This document shows, piece after piece, positions 7,490-14,129 of a DNA stretch of 25,324 nt (its first letter is position 1; every line of letters starts with the position of its first letter). The DNA is from JBDRTU01 sp043823825 (lineage in GTDB: Bacteria > Patescibacteriota > Patescibacteriia > Veblenbacterales > UBA10138), in the NCBI GenBank assembly GCA_043823825.1, contig JBDRTU010000064.1:1-25324 (forward strand). The letters are read 5' to 3'. A model generated the notes under the pieces. The model ran no database searches and was not told the DNA's origin. It saw nothing but the letters and a program-made list of their open reading frames with translations. The position numbers and the translations under genes were made by a program.

Positions 7490-8487
7490 CTTAATATCTT
7501 ACGCGCTAAGCAATAAAAAACATACCAATGCTTATGATAAGGATAATCAAAGGTTCCGGGATAATCAACTATCATTCCGCCAAAACCTTTTTTAAACCGG
7601 GTTATACCTTCCCAACTGCGCTTTGGATGTTTAGGTGTACTAATACCCCACCAATCATACAATTTAAACCCCTGCTTTTTAGCTTCGGTAATCGATCGCC
7701 AGTGCAATAAATAGGTTGGCATTAATTCTCTAGCCTCATTTGACGAGGCACCGTGCAAATAAGTAACAACACCATGAGAGAAAGTAAGTAAACTACCTGC
7801 CAACAGCTTATTTTGATGTTCAACTATCGCTAGGCGTACAGAAACTTCTGCCGACCCTAAAGGTTCAGAACCCAACTGTTCCAACAATAATCTGTAGTGA
7901 TCTTTGGTATGGGAAGAAAAACTATCTCGTTGAGCAGTGGTTTTAAGTAACTGCCAAAAATCTTCCAGCCCCTCACTCCCTGCCAAACGCCAACTTAAGC
8001 CCTTTCTTTCAGCCAAACGGATATTGTAACGGGTTTTAGGATGCATCACTGCCAATAGTTTGTCAGTACTTTGAGTTAAATCTAAAAGAAGACTCGCTGT
8101 TGGTTGATTAGAATCTGTCGCTTTAAAGCCAGTGGCATGCAACCAGTCTGAACTAAGATCTAACGGTTCTATACGAAGAAATACACTACCGCTAGTTTGA
8201 TAGTGCTTAATTAATAACTGTATGAAATCGTCAGAATACTTATCTTCCTGACACAATGGTCCACGTGGAACATATAAATATTTAAAACCACCTGGCAGCT
8301 GCCGCTCAACCACCGAGGCTATTCCCACCAATTTCTCTTGATCCAACAAACCTAGGCTATCAACTGTCGCACCTTGACTAAATTCAAATTTCTGCCAAGC
8401 TGAAGTTTGTAAAAACAAACCGCTGGTTGGCGGCAAACTGGCAATAAAAGTGGTCAGATCCGAGGTTGAAATAATCTTTAACTCCAT
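7486..8487 (-). CDS. FemAB/FemX-like peptidoglycan bridge or aminoacyl transferase (GNAT fold)
   Basis: 333 residues, close to the usual FemX length. The protein shows the family pattern of two GNAT-like halves. The first includes the LQTSAWQKFE start and YLYVPRGPL. Next comes LLLDLTQSTDKLLAVMHPKTRYNIRLAERKG (about 130-165), the typical FemAB 'K-x-R-N-x-AxK' segment. The second half includes AGSLLTFSHGVVTYLHGASS and the WGIS...GITRFKKGFGG ending. FemAB enzymes use aminoacyl-tRNA to add amino acids to lipid II at the membrane's inner face. This is the first gene of a coupled trio, overlapping the next by ATGA. The start is ATG 8487. A TGT-TAAAAT extended -10 lies exactly six bases upstream, so its mRNA could be leaderless. 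Confidence 0.85.
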   Translation of the reverse strand: MELKIISTSDLTTFIASLPPTSGLFLQTSAWQKFEFSQGATVDSLGLLDQEKLVGIASVVERQLPGGFKYLYVPRGPLCQEDKYSDDFIQLLIKHYQTSGSVFLRIEPLDLSSDWLHATGFKATDSNQPTASLLLDLTQSTDKLLAVMHPKTRYNIRLAERKGLSWRLAGSEGLEDFWQLLKTTAQRDSFSSHTKDHYRLLLEQLGSEPLGSAEVSVRLAIVEHQNKLLAGSLLTFSHGVVTYLHGASSNEARELMPTYLLHWRSITEAKKQGFKLYDWWGISTPKHPKRSWEGITRFKKGFGGMIVDYPGTFDYPYHKHWYVFYCLARKILR

Positions 8488-8493
8488 AAAGAT

Positions 8494-8502
8494 ATTTTAA
8501 CA
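8494..8502 (-). promoter_or_regulatory. Extended -10 element placing the start at the FemAB-like ATG
   Basis: On minus, TGT followed by TAAAAT (8499-8494) is separated from the ATG at 8487 by six bases. This predicts transcription starting at the A of the ATG. No clear -35 is seen. The AT-rich surroundings raise the chance of coincidence. Confidence 0.3.
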
Positions 8503-8515
8503 AAAATCTTAAATC

Positions 8516-8633
8516 TTAAATCCTAATATTTAAATAATACCTAATATCAAAATTAAAATATCAAAATTTTTTTAATTTTAAGATTAGAATTTTGGATTTG
8601 TTTAGTATTTAAAAATTAGAACTTAGGATTTAA
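8516..8633. repeat. Long AT-rich imperfect inverted repeat
   Basis: Outer arms TTAAATCCTAA (8516-8526) and TTAGGATTTAA (8623-8633) are exact over 11 bp. Inner arms match partly (AAAATTAAAA near 8550 with TTTTAATTTT near 8575). It fills the ruvA to FemAB gap and could fold as a transcript end for ruvA or as a cruciform. Confidence 0.5.
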
Positions 8634-8638
8634 AAAAT

Positions 8639-9205
8639 TTAGGCTCTGCTTAAAGCTTTAAGAGCTGCTTTTACTTTTTCCTCCAAACTGCCGCCTTGAT
8701 CTTTAACCGACCGCAGTGCTTGCCTGGCTTCACTGGTTGAATAGCCAAGATTAACAATGGCTTCCAGGGCTGACTGATCATCGCTTACTACTCCAGTTGA
8801 TTCTGTAATCTCTAACCTGTCTTTTAATTCCACTACTAATTTCTCAGCTGTTTTTTTACCAATGCCATTAACGGCGTGCAAGGTAGCAGCATCTTGATTA
8901 ACAACTGCTCTTCTTATCTCTTCTGGTTTTGCTACTTCTAAAATGTTAAGAGCTGAGCGGGGGCCGATTCCTGAAACATTGAGGAGTAATTTAAAGAACT
9001 TCAGATCTTCTTTGGCAGTAAAGCCATAAAGATCTTGGGCGTCTTCGCGTACATTTAAATGAGTATGAAGCGTAACTTCTGCGCCATCGGCTAATTTGGA
9101 CAACAGGTCAGTGGTACAAAAAACTTCATAGCCAACACCACCGGCCACTACTATTATTGAGCGCTCAGTTTTTCCTGCTACCTTTCCTAGAATTTGTGCA
9201 ATCAT
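8639..9205 (-). CDS. ruvA: Holliday junction DNA helicase subunit RuvA
   Basis: 188 residues, near the family's usual 190-205. The N-terminal OB fold starts MIAQILGKVAGK and includes GVGYEVFC and VREDAQDLYGF, a hallmark RuvA strand. Two helix-hairpin-helix motifs follow: VSGIGPRSALNIL (about 79-91) and VNGIGKKTAEKLV (about 114-126), which grip the DNA junction. Residues about 140-188 form the domain III helices that contact RuvB (ALEAIVNLGYSTSEARQAL). RuvA tetramers bind Holliday junctions and load RuvB. ruvB is about 11 kb away in this window (20696-21727) rather than adjacent. The start codon lies six bases past a perfect TATAAT, so the transcript probably begins at the ATG itself, and no SD is present. 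Confidence 0.96.
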   Translation of the reverse strand: MIAQILGKVAGKTERSIIVVAGGVGYEVFCTTDLLSKLADGAEVTLHTHLNVREDAQDLYGFTAKEDLKFFKLLLNVSGIGPRSALNILEVAKPEEIRRAVVNQDAATLHAVNGIGKKTAEKLVVELKDRLEITESTGVVSDDQSALEAIVNLGYSTSEARQALRSVKDQGGSLEEKVKAALKALSRA

Positions 9206-9211
9206 ATCCTA

Positions 9212-9240
9212 ATTATAATTGACTTTTTATCTATTGACAA
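9212..9240 (-). promoter_or_regulatory. ruvA promoter, predicted leaderless
   Basis: Minus strand: -35 TTGTCA (9240-9235), 17-bp spacer, perfect -10 TATAAT (9217-9212), then six bases and the ruvA ATG. Start +1 would coincide with the A of the ATG. The -35 overlaps that of the divergent plus-strand promoter through the shared TTGACAA. Confidence 0.7.
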
Positions 9241-9311
9241 AGCGTTTATTATAAACTAAGATAATATAAAATAAACTAAAAAAATAATTAAAAATTGTTC
9301 AATAATAATAT
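9223..9311 (+). repeat. 89-bp exact direct repeat, copy 1 (promoter and leader)
   Basis: Identical base for base to 9696-9784. It includes the whole plus-strand promoter and most of the AT-rich leader, but stops before the SD and before the ruvA -10. Confidence 0.95.
9234..9262 (+). promoter_or_regulatory. Promoter of the 100-aa orphan gene
   Basis: Perfect -35 TTGACA (9234-9239), 17-bp spacer and -10 TAAGAT (9257-9262). The start is expected near 9269, giving a leader of about 57 nt that ends in an AAGAGG ribosome site. Confidence 0.65.
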
Positions 9312-9325
9312 AACAAGAGGTTCGT

Positions 9326-9628
9326 ATGCAAAAAATGATTGAAATTATAGCTGCGCCAACTGGAGAAGCTCCTGAATGGGTACGAAGAGCATGGGTCGGA
9401 TTAATATTACCAATAAATATAGACCAAACAATAATTGACCCTATTGGTGTATTGGGGGAAGATGCTGACAAAGATAATCTACAGAATTCTGTCCTTGTAA
9501 ACCTTACGACAGCAATTTCTATACTTAGAAAATATAATCCCCAAGCAGCCGCCTGGTGGGAGAAGAATGCGCGTTACGACAAAACAACATGTTTAGGTTT
9601 CGGATCAAAATTCTATCGGTATAAATAA
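9326..9628 (+). CDS. Small soluble orphan protein (100 aa)
   Basis: I do not recognise a family. The start ATG at 9326 has a clear SD (AAGAGG, five bases away), which is rare in this window. The protein is soluble with no signal peptide. It opens MIEIIAAPTGEAPEWVRRAW, holds a hydrophobic strand GLILPINI, an acidic stretch GEDADKDN and a helical AISILRKYNPQAAAWWEKNA, and ends in a basic GSKFYRYK. The layout suggests a small alpha/beta domain. It sits between its own promoter (9234-9262) and its own terminator (9659-9701), so it is an independent unit. The same 89-bp promoter is repeated just after it in front of an unrelated membrane gene. Confidence 0.75.
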   Translation: MQKMIEIIAAPTGEAPEWVRRAWVGLILPINIDQTIIDPIGVLGEDADKDNLQNSVLVNLTTAISILRKYNPQAAAWWEKNARYDKTTCLGFGSKFYRYK

Positions 9629-9658
9629 TGATGAACTATAATACACTTGTAAAAAAAT

Positions 9659-9701
9659 AAAGTCGAGTTCTATGTAAAATAGATATCGGCTTTTTCTTTT
9701 T
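9659..9701 (+). terminator. Intrinsic terminator of the 100-aa orphan gene
   Basis: AAAGTCGA (9659-9666) pairs with TCGGCTTT (9686-9693, one G-U pair), with an inner TCTAT/ATAGA stem, followed by TTTTTCTTTTT. The second copy of the 89-bp repeat begins inside the T-run. Confidence 0.75.
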
Positions 9702-9784
9702 ATCTATTGACAAAGCGTTTATTATAAACTAAGATAATATAAAATAAACTAAAAAAATAATTAAAAATTGTTCAATAATAATAT
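9696..9784 (+). repeat. 89-bp exact direct repeat, copy 2 (promoter and leader)
   Basis: No mismatch with 9223-9311, at an offset of 473 bp. Identity ends at the T before GGAGAA, so each gene keeps its own ribosome site. Confidence 0.95.
9707..9735 (+). promoter_or_regulatory. Duplicated promoter in front of the 148-aa membrane orphan
   Basis: Same TTGACA / 17 bp / TAAGAT as at 9234-9262. The start is expected near 9742. Confidence 0.65.
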
Positions 9785-9796
9785 GGAGAATAATAT

Positions 9797-10243
9797 ATGG
9801 TACAGTCTAATTATTATGGCCTTGCGTTATTCATTCTAAGCTGCATGCTTATGGGAGGAATCGCAATGATGCTAGCTCCACCATACAAGCAAAAAAAATT
9901 ATTAAGGAGAGGGTCTGGCCTTGCCCTAGCAATCGTTGCTTATCTATTTTTGTTTCCTTTAGAAGGTTCGACTATCAACAATATTTACCGGGCTGAAGAA
10001 AATCACGCACTGAAAGAAATCTTTAACCAGTTGGAGAATAGTAAACCAGCAGATCAATGTACTAAGACACAAAAACAAGATTTATTATTCCAAATAAATA
10101 ATATCTTAATCCTTAATGACTCAGCTAAAAACCAACAACAAAAATACATAACTCAAACAAAATATGCAGCACGGGGATTTATAAAATATATTAGCAACTA
10201 CCCAACGCCACCCAAACGCAAGAGCGCATGCGAACTTTACTGA
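9797..10243 (+). CDS. Small membrane orphan protein (148 aa)
   Basis: No family recognised. The ATG at 9797 is preceded by the SD GGAGAA about seven bases away. Two hydrophobic segments, about 8-28 (LALFILSCMLMGGIAMMLA) and about 40-57 (GLALAIVAYLFLFPLEG), flank a basic loop KQKKLLRR. This loop predicts a cytoplasmic hairpin with the rest of the chain outside. Residues about 65-148 are soluble and mostly helical (EENHALKEIFNQLE, then glutamine- and lysine-rich), with two cysteines (about 87 and 145) that could form a disulfide outside the cell. The gene has its own promoter, the exact duplicate of the one at 9234, and its own terminator (10266-10298). It shows no similarity to the preceding 100-aa protein. 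Confidence 0.75.
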   Translation: MVQSNYYGLALFILSCMLMGGIAMMLAPPYKQKKLLRRGSGLALAIVAYLFLFPLEGSTINNIYRAEENHALKEIFNQLENSKPADQCTKTQKQDLLFQINNILILNDSAKNQQQKYITQTKYAARGFIKYISNYPTPPKRKSACELY

Positions 10244-10265
10244 ATTTTAAATTATCTCTGAAAAT

Positions 10266-10298
10266 AAACGTGGAACTATAACAGTTCTGCGTTTTTTA
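10266..10298 (+). terminator. Intrinsic terminator of the 148-aa membrane orphan
   Basis: ACGTGGAAC (10268-10276) pairs with GTTCTGCGT (10284-10292, two G-U pairs) around a 7-nt loop, followed by six T's. It separates the orphan pair from uvrB. Confidence 0.75.
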
Positions 10299-10316
10299 TT
10301 TATTACTAATACAGTC

Positions 10317-10322
10317 TATACT
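10317..10322 (+). promoter_or_regulatory. uvrB -10 element, predicted leaderless
   Basis: TATACT, then six bases, then the uvrB ATG: the same -10 to ATG spacing as ruvA. No good -35 is visible 17 bp upstream, so the call is weak alone. Confidence 0.35.
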
Positions 10323-10328
10323 TAAATT

Positions 10329-12356
10329 ATGAAATTTATCTTAAAATCAAGTTTTTCTCCTACTGGGGATCAACCGCAAGCTATAGATAAGTTAGTGGAT
10401 GGATTAAATAAAGGTCTTAAACACCAAACCCTTTTAGGCGTTACGGGTTCAGGTAAAACTTTTACTATGGCTAATGTGATAGCCAAAATACAACGGCCGA
10501 CTTTGATAATTTCCCACAACAAAACTTTGGCTGCACAACTTGCATCTGAGTTTAGACAATTTTTCCCCAGCAATGCTGTGCACTATTTTGTTTCTTATTA
10601 TGATTATTACCAACCCGAAGCCTATATTCCCCAATCTGACACTTATATAGAAAAAGAAACTAAAATTAATGAGGAAATTGATAGGTTACGCCATGCTTCA
10701 ACCCAGAGTATTTTGTCCCGACGCGATACTATTATTGTGGCCTCGGTTTCCTGTATTTACGGTCTCGGCAGTCCGCAAGAATATGCCAAAGTAAAAATCC
10801 AAATTTCTATAGGACAAAAAACAACGCGACAAAAATTACTGCGGCAGTTGTCGAAGCTTCAATACCCGCGCGCTGATTTAGATTTTCGGCGTGGCACTTT
10901 TCGTGTTAGTGGTGAAGTGATTGATATTTATCCTGCTTTTTCCTTAGATCGCTTTTATCGCCTGCGCTATAACGCCGACACTATTGAGTATATTGAAGAA
11001 CGAGAAGCTTTAACCCTAGACAGGGTTACTAAACTGGAAACAGTTGATATTTACCCAGCCGCTCATTATTTAGCTCCCCAGAGGCGTTTAAAAACAGCGC
11101 TTAAGCAAATACGGCATGATCTACAAAATCAAGTGACACACTTTAAAAAAGCTGGGAAACTGCTTGAAGCCCAACGTTTACAAGAACGCACCACTTTTGA
11201 CTTAGAAATGATTGAAACTACTGGCTATTGTAATGGTATTGAAAATTATTCCCGCTATTTTGATGGTAGAAAACCCGGTACCCCACCCTTTGCGTTAATT
11301 GATTATTTTCGTGACTCGCCTATGAGCGGCAATAAAAATTGGTTATTATTTATTGATGAGTCGCATATGACAGTACCGCAACTAAACGGCATGTATGCCG
11401 GTGACCGCTCCCGCAAACAAACATTGATTGATTATGGCTTCCGCCTGCCAGCGGCTTTTGATAACCGACCATTAAAATTTAATGAATTTATCAACAAACT
11501 AAACCAAACTATTTTTGTTTCGGCCACACCAGCAGATTATGAACAAAAAATATCTAAGCAGATTGCCGAACAGTTGATTCGCCCCACAGGCCTGTTGGAC
11601 CCTAAGATAGAACTAAAACCAAGCGAACATCAAATTGATCACTTAGTAAAAGCTATTAAGGAAACGGTGAAGAAAAAACAGAGAGTTTTAGTTACCACTC
11701 TTACCAAACGCATGGCAGAAGATTTAGCAGATTATTTGCAAGATGAAGGTATTAAGGTGAATTATTTACATTCGGAAATAGATACTTTTGAACGTTTAGA
11801 AATTCTTCATGATTTGCGAGCTGGAAAATATGATGTAGTGGTTGGTATTAACTTATTACGTGAAGGGTTAGATCTGCCTGAAGTATCATTAATTGCTATT
11901 TTAGATGCTGATAAAGAGGGTTATCTGCGCTCTACTACTGCTTTAATTCAAACAATGGGCCGAGCCGCACGCCATATTGACGGCAAAGTGATAATGTATG
12001 CTGATAAAATCACCAGATCAATGAAACAAGCGATTAGCGAAACCAAAAGACGCCGCGGAAAACAAACTGCCTATAACAAAGCACATGGCATAACGCCACA
12101 ATCCATAATTAAAAAAATTACAGAGGAAAGATTAAGTGGCGGTAAAGCCGTTGCCGACGTAATACCAATTACTAAAACATTAAAAGTAGACAAACTTCCA
12201 AAAGAAGAATTGATCTATTTAATTCACGACCTTACTAATCAAATGAATCTAGCAGCTGATAATTTAGAATACGAACGCGCCGCGGCGATGCGAGATCAAA
12301 TTGCCGAACTTAAAAAACTAACTGTTAAAAAAAGAGTTACTAAAAAAACTTGGTGA
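10329..12356 (+). CDS. uvrB: Excinuclease ABC subunit UvrB
   Basis: 675 residues, normal for UvrB. The start SPTGDQPQAIDKLV is conserved. Walker A is GVTGSGKT (37-44). The damage-probing beta-hairpin lies around 90-113 (SYYDYYQPEAYIPQ, DTYIEKE). Walker B is IDESH (D343-H346). Helicase motifs VSATPADYE, NLLREGLDLPEV and QTMGRAARH follow, in order. The C-terminal UVR coiled coil (about 632-665: NLEYERAAAMRDQIAEL) is the contact for UvrC. UvrB verifies damage delivered by UvrA and recruits UvrC in nucleotide excision repair; uvrA and uvrC are outside the window. No SD is present, and a TATACT six bases before the ATG suggests a leaderless message. A cytidylyltransferase-like gene follows 30 bp downstream. 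Confidence 0.98.
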   Translation: MKFILKSSFSPTGDQPQAIDKLVDGLNKGLKHQTLLGVTGSGKTFTMANVIAKIQRPTLIISHNKTLAAQLASEFRQFFPSNAVHYFVSYYDYYQPEAYIPQSDTYIEKETKINEEIDRLRHASTQSILSRRDTIIVASVSCIYGLGSPQEYAKVKIQISIGQKTTRQKLLRQLSKLQYPRADLDFRRGTFRVSGEVIDIYPAFSLDRFYRLRYNADTIEYIEEREALTLDRVTKLETVDIYPAAHYLAPQRRLKTALKQIRHDLQNQVTHFKKAGKLLEAQRLQERTTFDLEMIETTGYCNGIENYSRYFDGRKPGTPPFALIDYFRDSPMSGNKNWLLFIDESHMTVPQLNGMYAGDRSRKQTLIDYGFRLPAAFDNRPLKFNEFINKLNQTIFVSATPADYEQKISKQIAEQLIRPTGLLDPKIELKPSEHQIDHLVKAIKETVKKKQRVLVTTLTKRMAEDLADYLQDEGIKVNYLHSEIDTFERLEILHDLRAGKYDVVVGINLLREGLDLPEVSLIAILDADKEGYLRSTTALIQTMGRAARHIDGKVIMYADKITRSMKQAISETKRRRGKQTAYNKAHGITPQSIIKKITEERLSGGKAVADVIPITKTLKVDKLPKEELIYLIHDLTNQMNLAADNLEYERAAAMRDQIAELKKLTVKKRVTKKTW

Positions 12357-12386
12357 ATTTAGATTAGTAAATTATTTTAATGGACT

Positions 12387-12830
12387 ATGCGTAATGCAAC
12401 TAAAACAATTTACCACAAGGTTTTAGTCTTTGGTATTTTTGATTTACTACATCCCGGTCACAAATATTTTTTAAGGCAAGCAAAAAAATATGGTGACCAA
12501 TTAATAGTAGTAGTAGCGCGTGATAAAGTAGCAGCCGAACTTAAAAAAATTCCGCCAGTACAATTTGAGAAAATTCGTCTAGAACAAATAAAAAAACTAA
12601 AGGAAGTAAGCTTTTGCTGTTTGGGTAGTAAAAGAATTAATCACAATTATGAATTAGTAAAAAAATTAAATCCCGATTTAATTTGTGTCGGATATGATCA
12701 AATTAAATCATTAACCAATCTTAAAAAGAAAATGAGGCGTTTAGGGCTGAACAAACCTATTGTTCGCCTAGGTGCATTTTTCCCGCGTCGTTTTAAAAGT
12801 AGAATTTATCGCCTTAAGTTAAAATATTAG
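12387..12830 (+). CDS. Cytidylyltransferase-like (HxGH) nucleotidyltransferase
   Basis: 147 residues, the usual length for a single-domain nucleotidyltransferase of the TagD / RibL group. The N-terminal motif GIFDLLHPGH holds the HxGH active-site signature. VVARDKVAAELKK and the VGYDQ near 111-115 (comparable to the VGxDQ of FAD-synthase-like enzymes) complete the core. These enzymes join a nucleotide monophosphate to an alcohol phosphate such as glycerol-3-phosphate, or to FMN, releasing pyrophosphate. The VGYDQ version favours FAD synthetase/RibL-type, but the acceptor cannot be fixed from sequence. The usual C-terminal ISSTxxR motif is not present. The C-terminus is unusually basic (RRFKSRIYRLKLKY). 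It sits 30 bp after uvrB and may be co-transcribed. Confidence 0.8.
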   Translation: MRNATKTIYHKVLVFGIFDLLHPGHKYFLRQAKKYGDQLIVVVARDKVAAELKKIPPVQFEKIRLEQIKKLKEVSFCCLGSKRINHNYELVKKLNPDLICVGYDQIKSLTNLKKKMRRLGLNKPIVRLGAFFPRRFKSRIYRLKLKY

Positions 12831-12912
12831 GGCTTGCTTTATTTTTTTTTACGTGTTAGACTGTTTTTGCTCTCAAAAATCTTACTTTTAAGTAAAAATC
12901 TTTAATTATACT

Positions 12913-13176
12913 ATGCCAATTAAGAAAGCTTCGTGGAAACATCTACGACAAACCCCTAAAAGGACGCTACGTAACCATAAAATTCTTAGCACTACTGCTA
13001 AAGCTTTAAAGCAAGCTAGGCGAGCTTTGACTGATAAGGCAAATGATACTGAGAATAAAATTAAATTGGCTATTAAAGCCCTAGACCGTGCTGCGCAAAA
13101 AGGAGTGATAAAAAAGAATGCAGCTGCGCGAAGTAAGTCACGCTTGATGAAAGCTTTGCATAAAATAGTAAAATAG
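12913..13176 (+). CDS. rpsT: 30S ribosomal protein S20
   Basis: 87 residues, the family's standard size, almost all helical and very basic. MPIKKASWKHLRQTPKRTLRN matches the conserved start that packs into 16S rRNA. The C-terminal AAQKGVIKKNAAARSKSRLM is the diagnostic S20 signature (AA-KGVIHKN-AARKKSRL). It binds 16S rRNA early in small-subunit assembly. No SD is seen upstream. A TTTAAT six bases from the ATG may be the -10 of a leaderless message. The gene is closed by a strong terminator (13189-13217), so it ends a transcription unit. Confidence 0.96.
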   Translation: MPIKKASWKHLRQTPKRTLRNHKILSTTAKALKQARRALTDKANDTENKIKLAIKALDRAAQKGVIKKNAAARSKSRLMKALHKIVK

Positions 13177-13188
13177 TTTCATATCTAT

Positions 13189-13217
13189 AAAAAAACAGCT
13201 TAGAACGCTGTTTTTTT
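13189..13217 (+). terminator. Intrinsic terminator of rpsT
   Basis: CAGC/GCTG stem (13196-13199, 13207-13210) extended by seven A's and seven T's around a 7-nt loop. A/T-flanked, so possibly bidirectional. Confidence 0.85.
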
Positions 13218-13263
13218 AATTTTAAAATGGTGTTGATTGATTTAGAAATTACATAAACCTTAA

Positions 13264-13292
13264 TTGACCTTTTAGCAAAAATATGATATCAT
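13264..13292 (+). promoter_or_regulatory. Promoter of the 3D-domain gene
   Basis: -35 TTGACC (13264-13269), 17-bp spacer, -10 TATCAT (13287-13292). The start is expected near 13299, only about ten bases before a leader hairpin. Confidence 0.6.
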
Positions 13293-13308
13293 TATAAGTG
13301 TTGAGATT

Positions 13309-13329
13309 CCCCACAATAAGGGGTTTTTT
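13309..13329 (+). terminator. Early leader terminator (attenuator-like) before the 3D-domain gene
   Basis: CCCC (13309-13312), 7-nt loop, GGGG (13320-13323) and six T's form a compact intrinsic terminator between the promoter and the ATG at 13353. Transcripts stopping here would be about 30 nt long. Read-through would be needed for expression. Confidence 0.6.
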
Positions 13330-13352
13330 GATACACAAAATATTTACCTATT

Positions 13353-13841
13353 ATGACTAAAATGAAAGATTCAATAAAGCAAATTTTCATAATCGCTATA
13401 GTGATAGCGGTCGCTTTGGAATGGGCCTTTCCCCAGCATTCAGTAGCAGCGGCTGATAGTAATGACCAGCTTATTAATATCGTAATAGAAGAACCTGTTA
13501 ACTGGCCTGTCATTGATCCGCAGAATTTTCCTCTAACCGACCTTCGGCCGGCTCGCTACAATGTTAAAGTATCAGTAACCGCTTACTCCTCTACTCCCGA
13601 CCAAACCGACGATACTCCCTTTGTTACCGCTTCTGGTGAAGTAGTGCACGACGGAATTGTGGCTGCCAACTGGTTGCCACTTGGTGCCCAAATCAGAATT
13701 CCTGAATATTTTGGTGATAAGGTTTTTGTGGTAGAAGATAGAATGAACTCACGCTTTTCCCACCGCCTTGATATTTGGATGTTAACACGTGAACAAGCGC
13801 AAAACTGGGGGCTGCAATACCTGACTATTGAGGTGTTGTAA
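13353..13841 (+). CDS. Secreted 3D-domain protein (YuiC/MltA-like double-psi beta barrel)
   Basis: 162 residues. A signal peptide covers about 1-34 (basic start, then IFIIAIVIAVALEWAF, cleavage near SVAAA). After a spacer, residues about 70-162 form a 3D domain. VTAYSSTPDQTDDTP and the ASGEVVHDGIVAANWLPLGAQIRIP strand lead into VFVVEDRMNSRFSHRLDIWM, with the conserved aspartates (ED-R, LDIW) for which the domain is named. 3D domains are the catalytic barrel of lytic transglycosylases such as MltA, YuiC and resuscitation-type enzymes, which cleave glycan strands outside the membrane. This short, domain-only form suggests a small peptidoglycan-remodelling enzyme. It has no SD, a dedicated promoter with an early terminator, and its own terminator at 13906-13937. 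Confidence 0.88.
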   Translation: MTKMKDSIKQIFIIAIVIAVALEWAFPQHSVAAADSNDQLINIVIEEPVNWPVIDPQNFPLTDLRPARYNVKVSVTAYSSTPDQTDDTPFVTASGEVVHDGIVAANWLPLGAQIRIPEYFGDKVFVVEDRMNSRFSHRLDIWMLTREQAQNWGLQYLTIEVL

Positions 13842-13905
13842 ATTCAGAATTTAGCCATCCTGCGGGTGGTCACCCGAAAGGTGAAAGCTATAATTTAGAA
13901 TAAAG

Positions 13906-13937
13906 AATCGAGAATATTAAACCTCTCGATTTTTTTG
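13906..13937 (+). terminator. Intrinsic terminator of the 3D-domain gene
   Basis: Perfect 8-bp stem AATCGAGA (13906-13913) / TCTCGATT (13924-13931) followed by a T-run to 13937. A small palindrome GGGTG-GT-CACCC (13865-13876) lies between the stop and this terminator. Confidence 0.85.
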
Positions 13938-14001
13938 TTTTATTCATCATTCTTGATTCTTGATTCATAATCTGTTAAAGTCTAGTGTGTCATAAGTATT
14001 G

Positions 14002-14059
14002 GGCCAGGTAGCTCTACCTACGGTAGACAAACAAGTAGTAAAGCGGGAGTCTGTCTCCC
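14002..14059 (+). pseudogene. tRNA-Cys 5'-part copy interrupted by a 19-bp palindromic insert
   Basis: GGCCAGGTAGC (14002-14012) and CAAGTAGTAA (14032-14041) match, in order, the acceptor and D arm of the intact tRNA-Cys at 14367. They are split by 19 bp (14013-14031) containing TCTACC-TAC-GGTAGA. The anticodon arm is replaced by GGGAG-TCTGT-CTCCC (14045-14059). No T arm or 3' acceptor follows. It is in the same orientation as the intact gene, 365 bp upstream. Confidence 0.6.
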
Positions 14060-14112
14060 TTCGGGAGATCTGTGTACCTACGGGACATCTTCCGAAGGGA
14101 TGACCGTAGGTA
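14054..14112. repeat. Cluster of GC-rich palindromes upstream of the GIY-YIG gene
   Basis: TCTCCC/GGGAGA (14054-14059, 14063-14068) is followed by a perfect 9-bp stem TACCTACGG/CCGTAGGTA (14075-14083, 14104-14112) with an inner CATC/GATG hairpin. Parts (GTCTCCCTT, AGATCT, GACAAAACC) reappear in order beyond tRNA-Cys at 14463-14502. Confidence 0.6.
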
Positions 14113-14129
14113 TGACAAAACCATTATTT

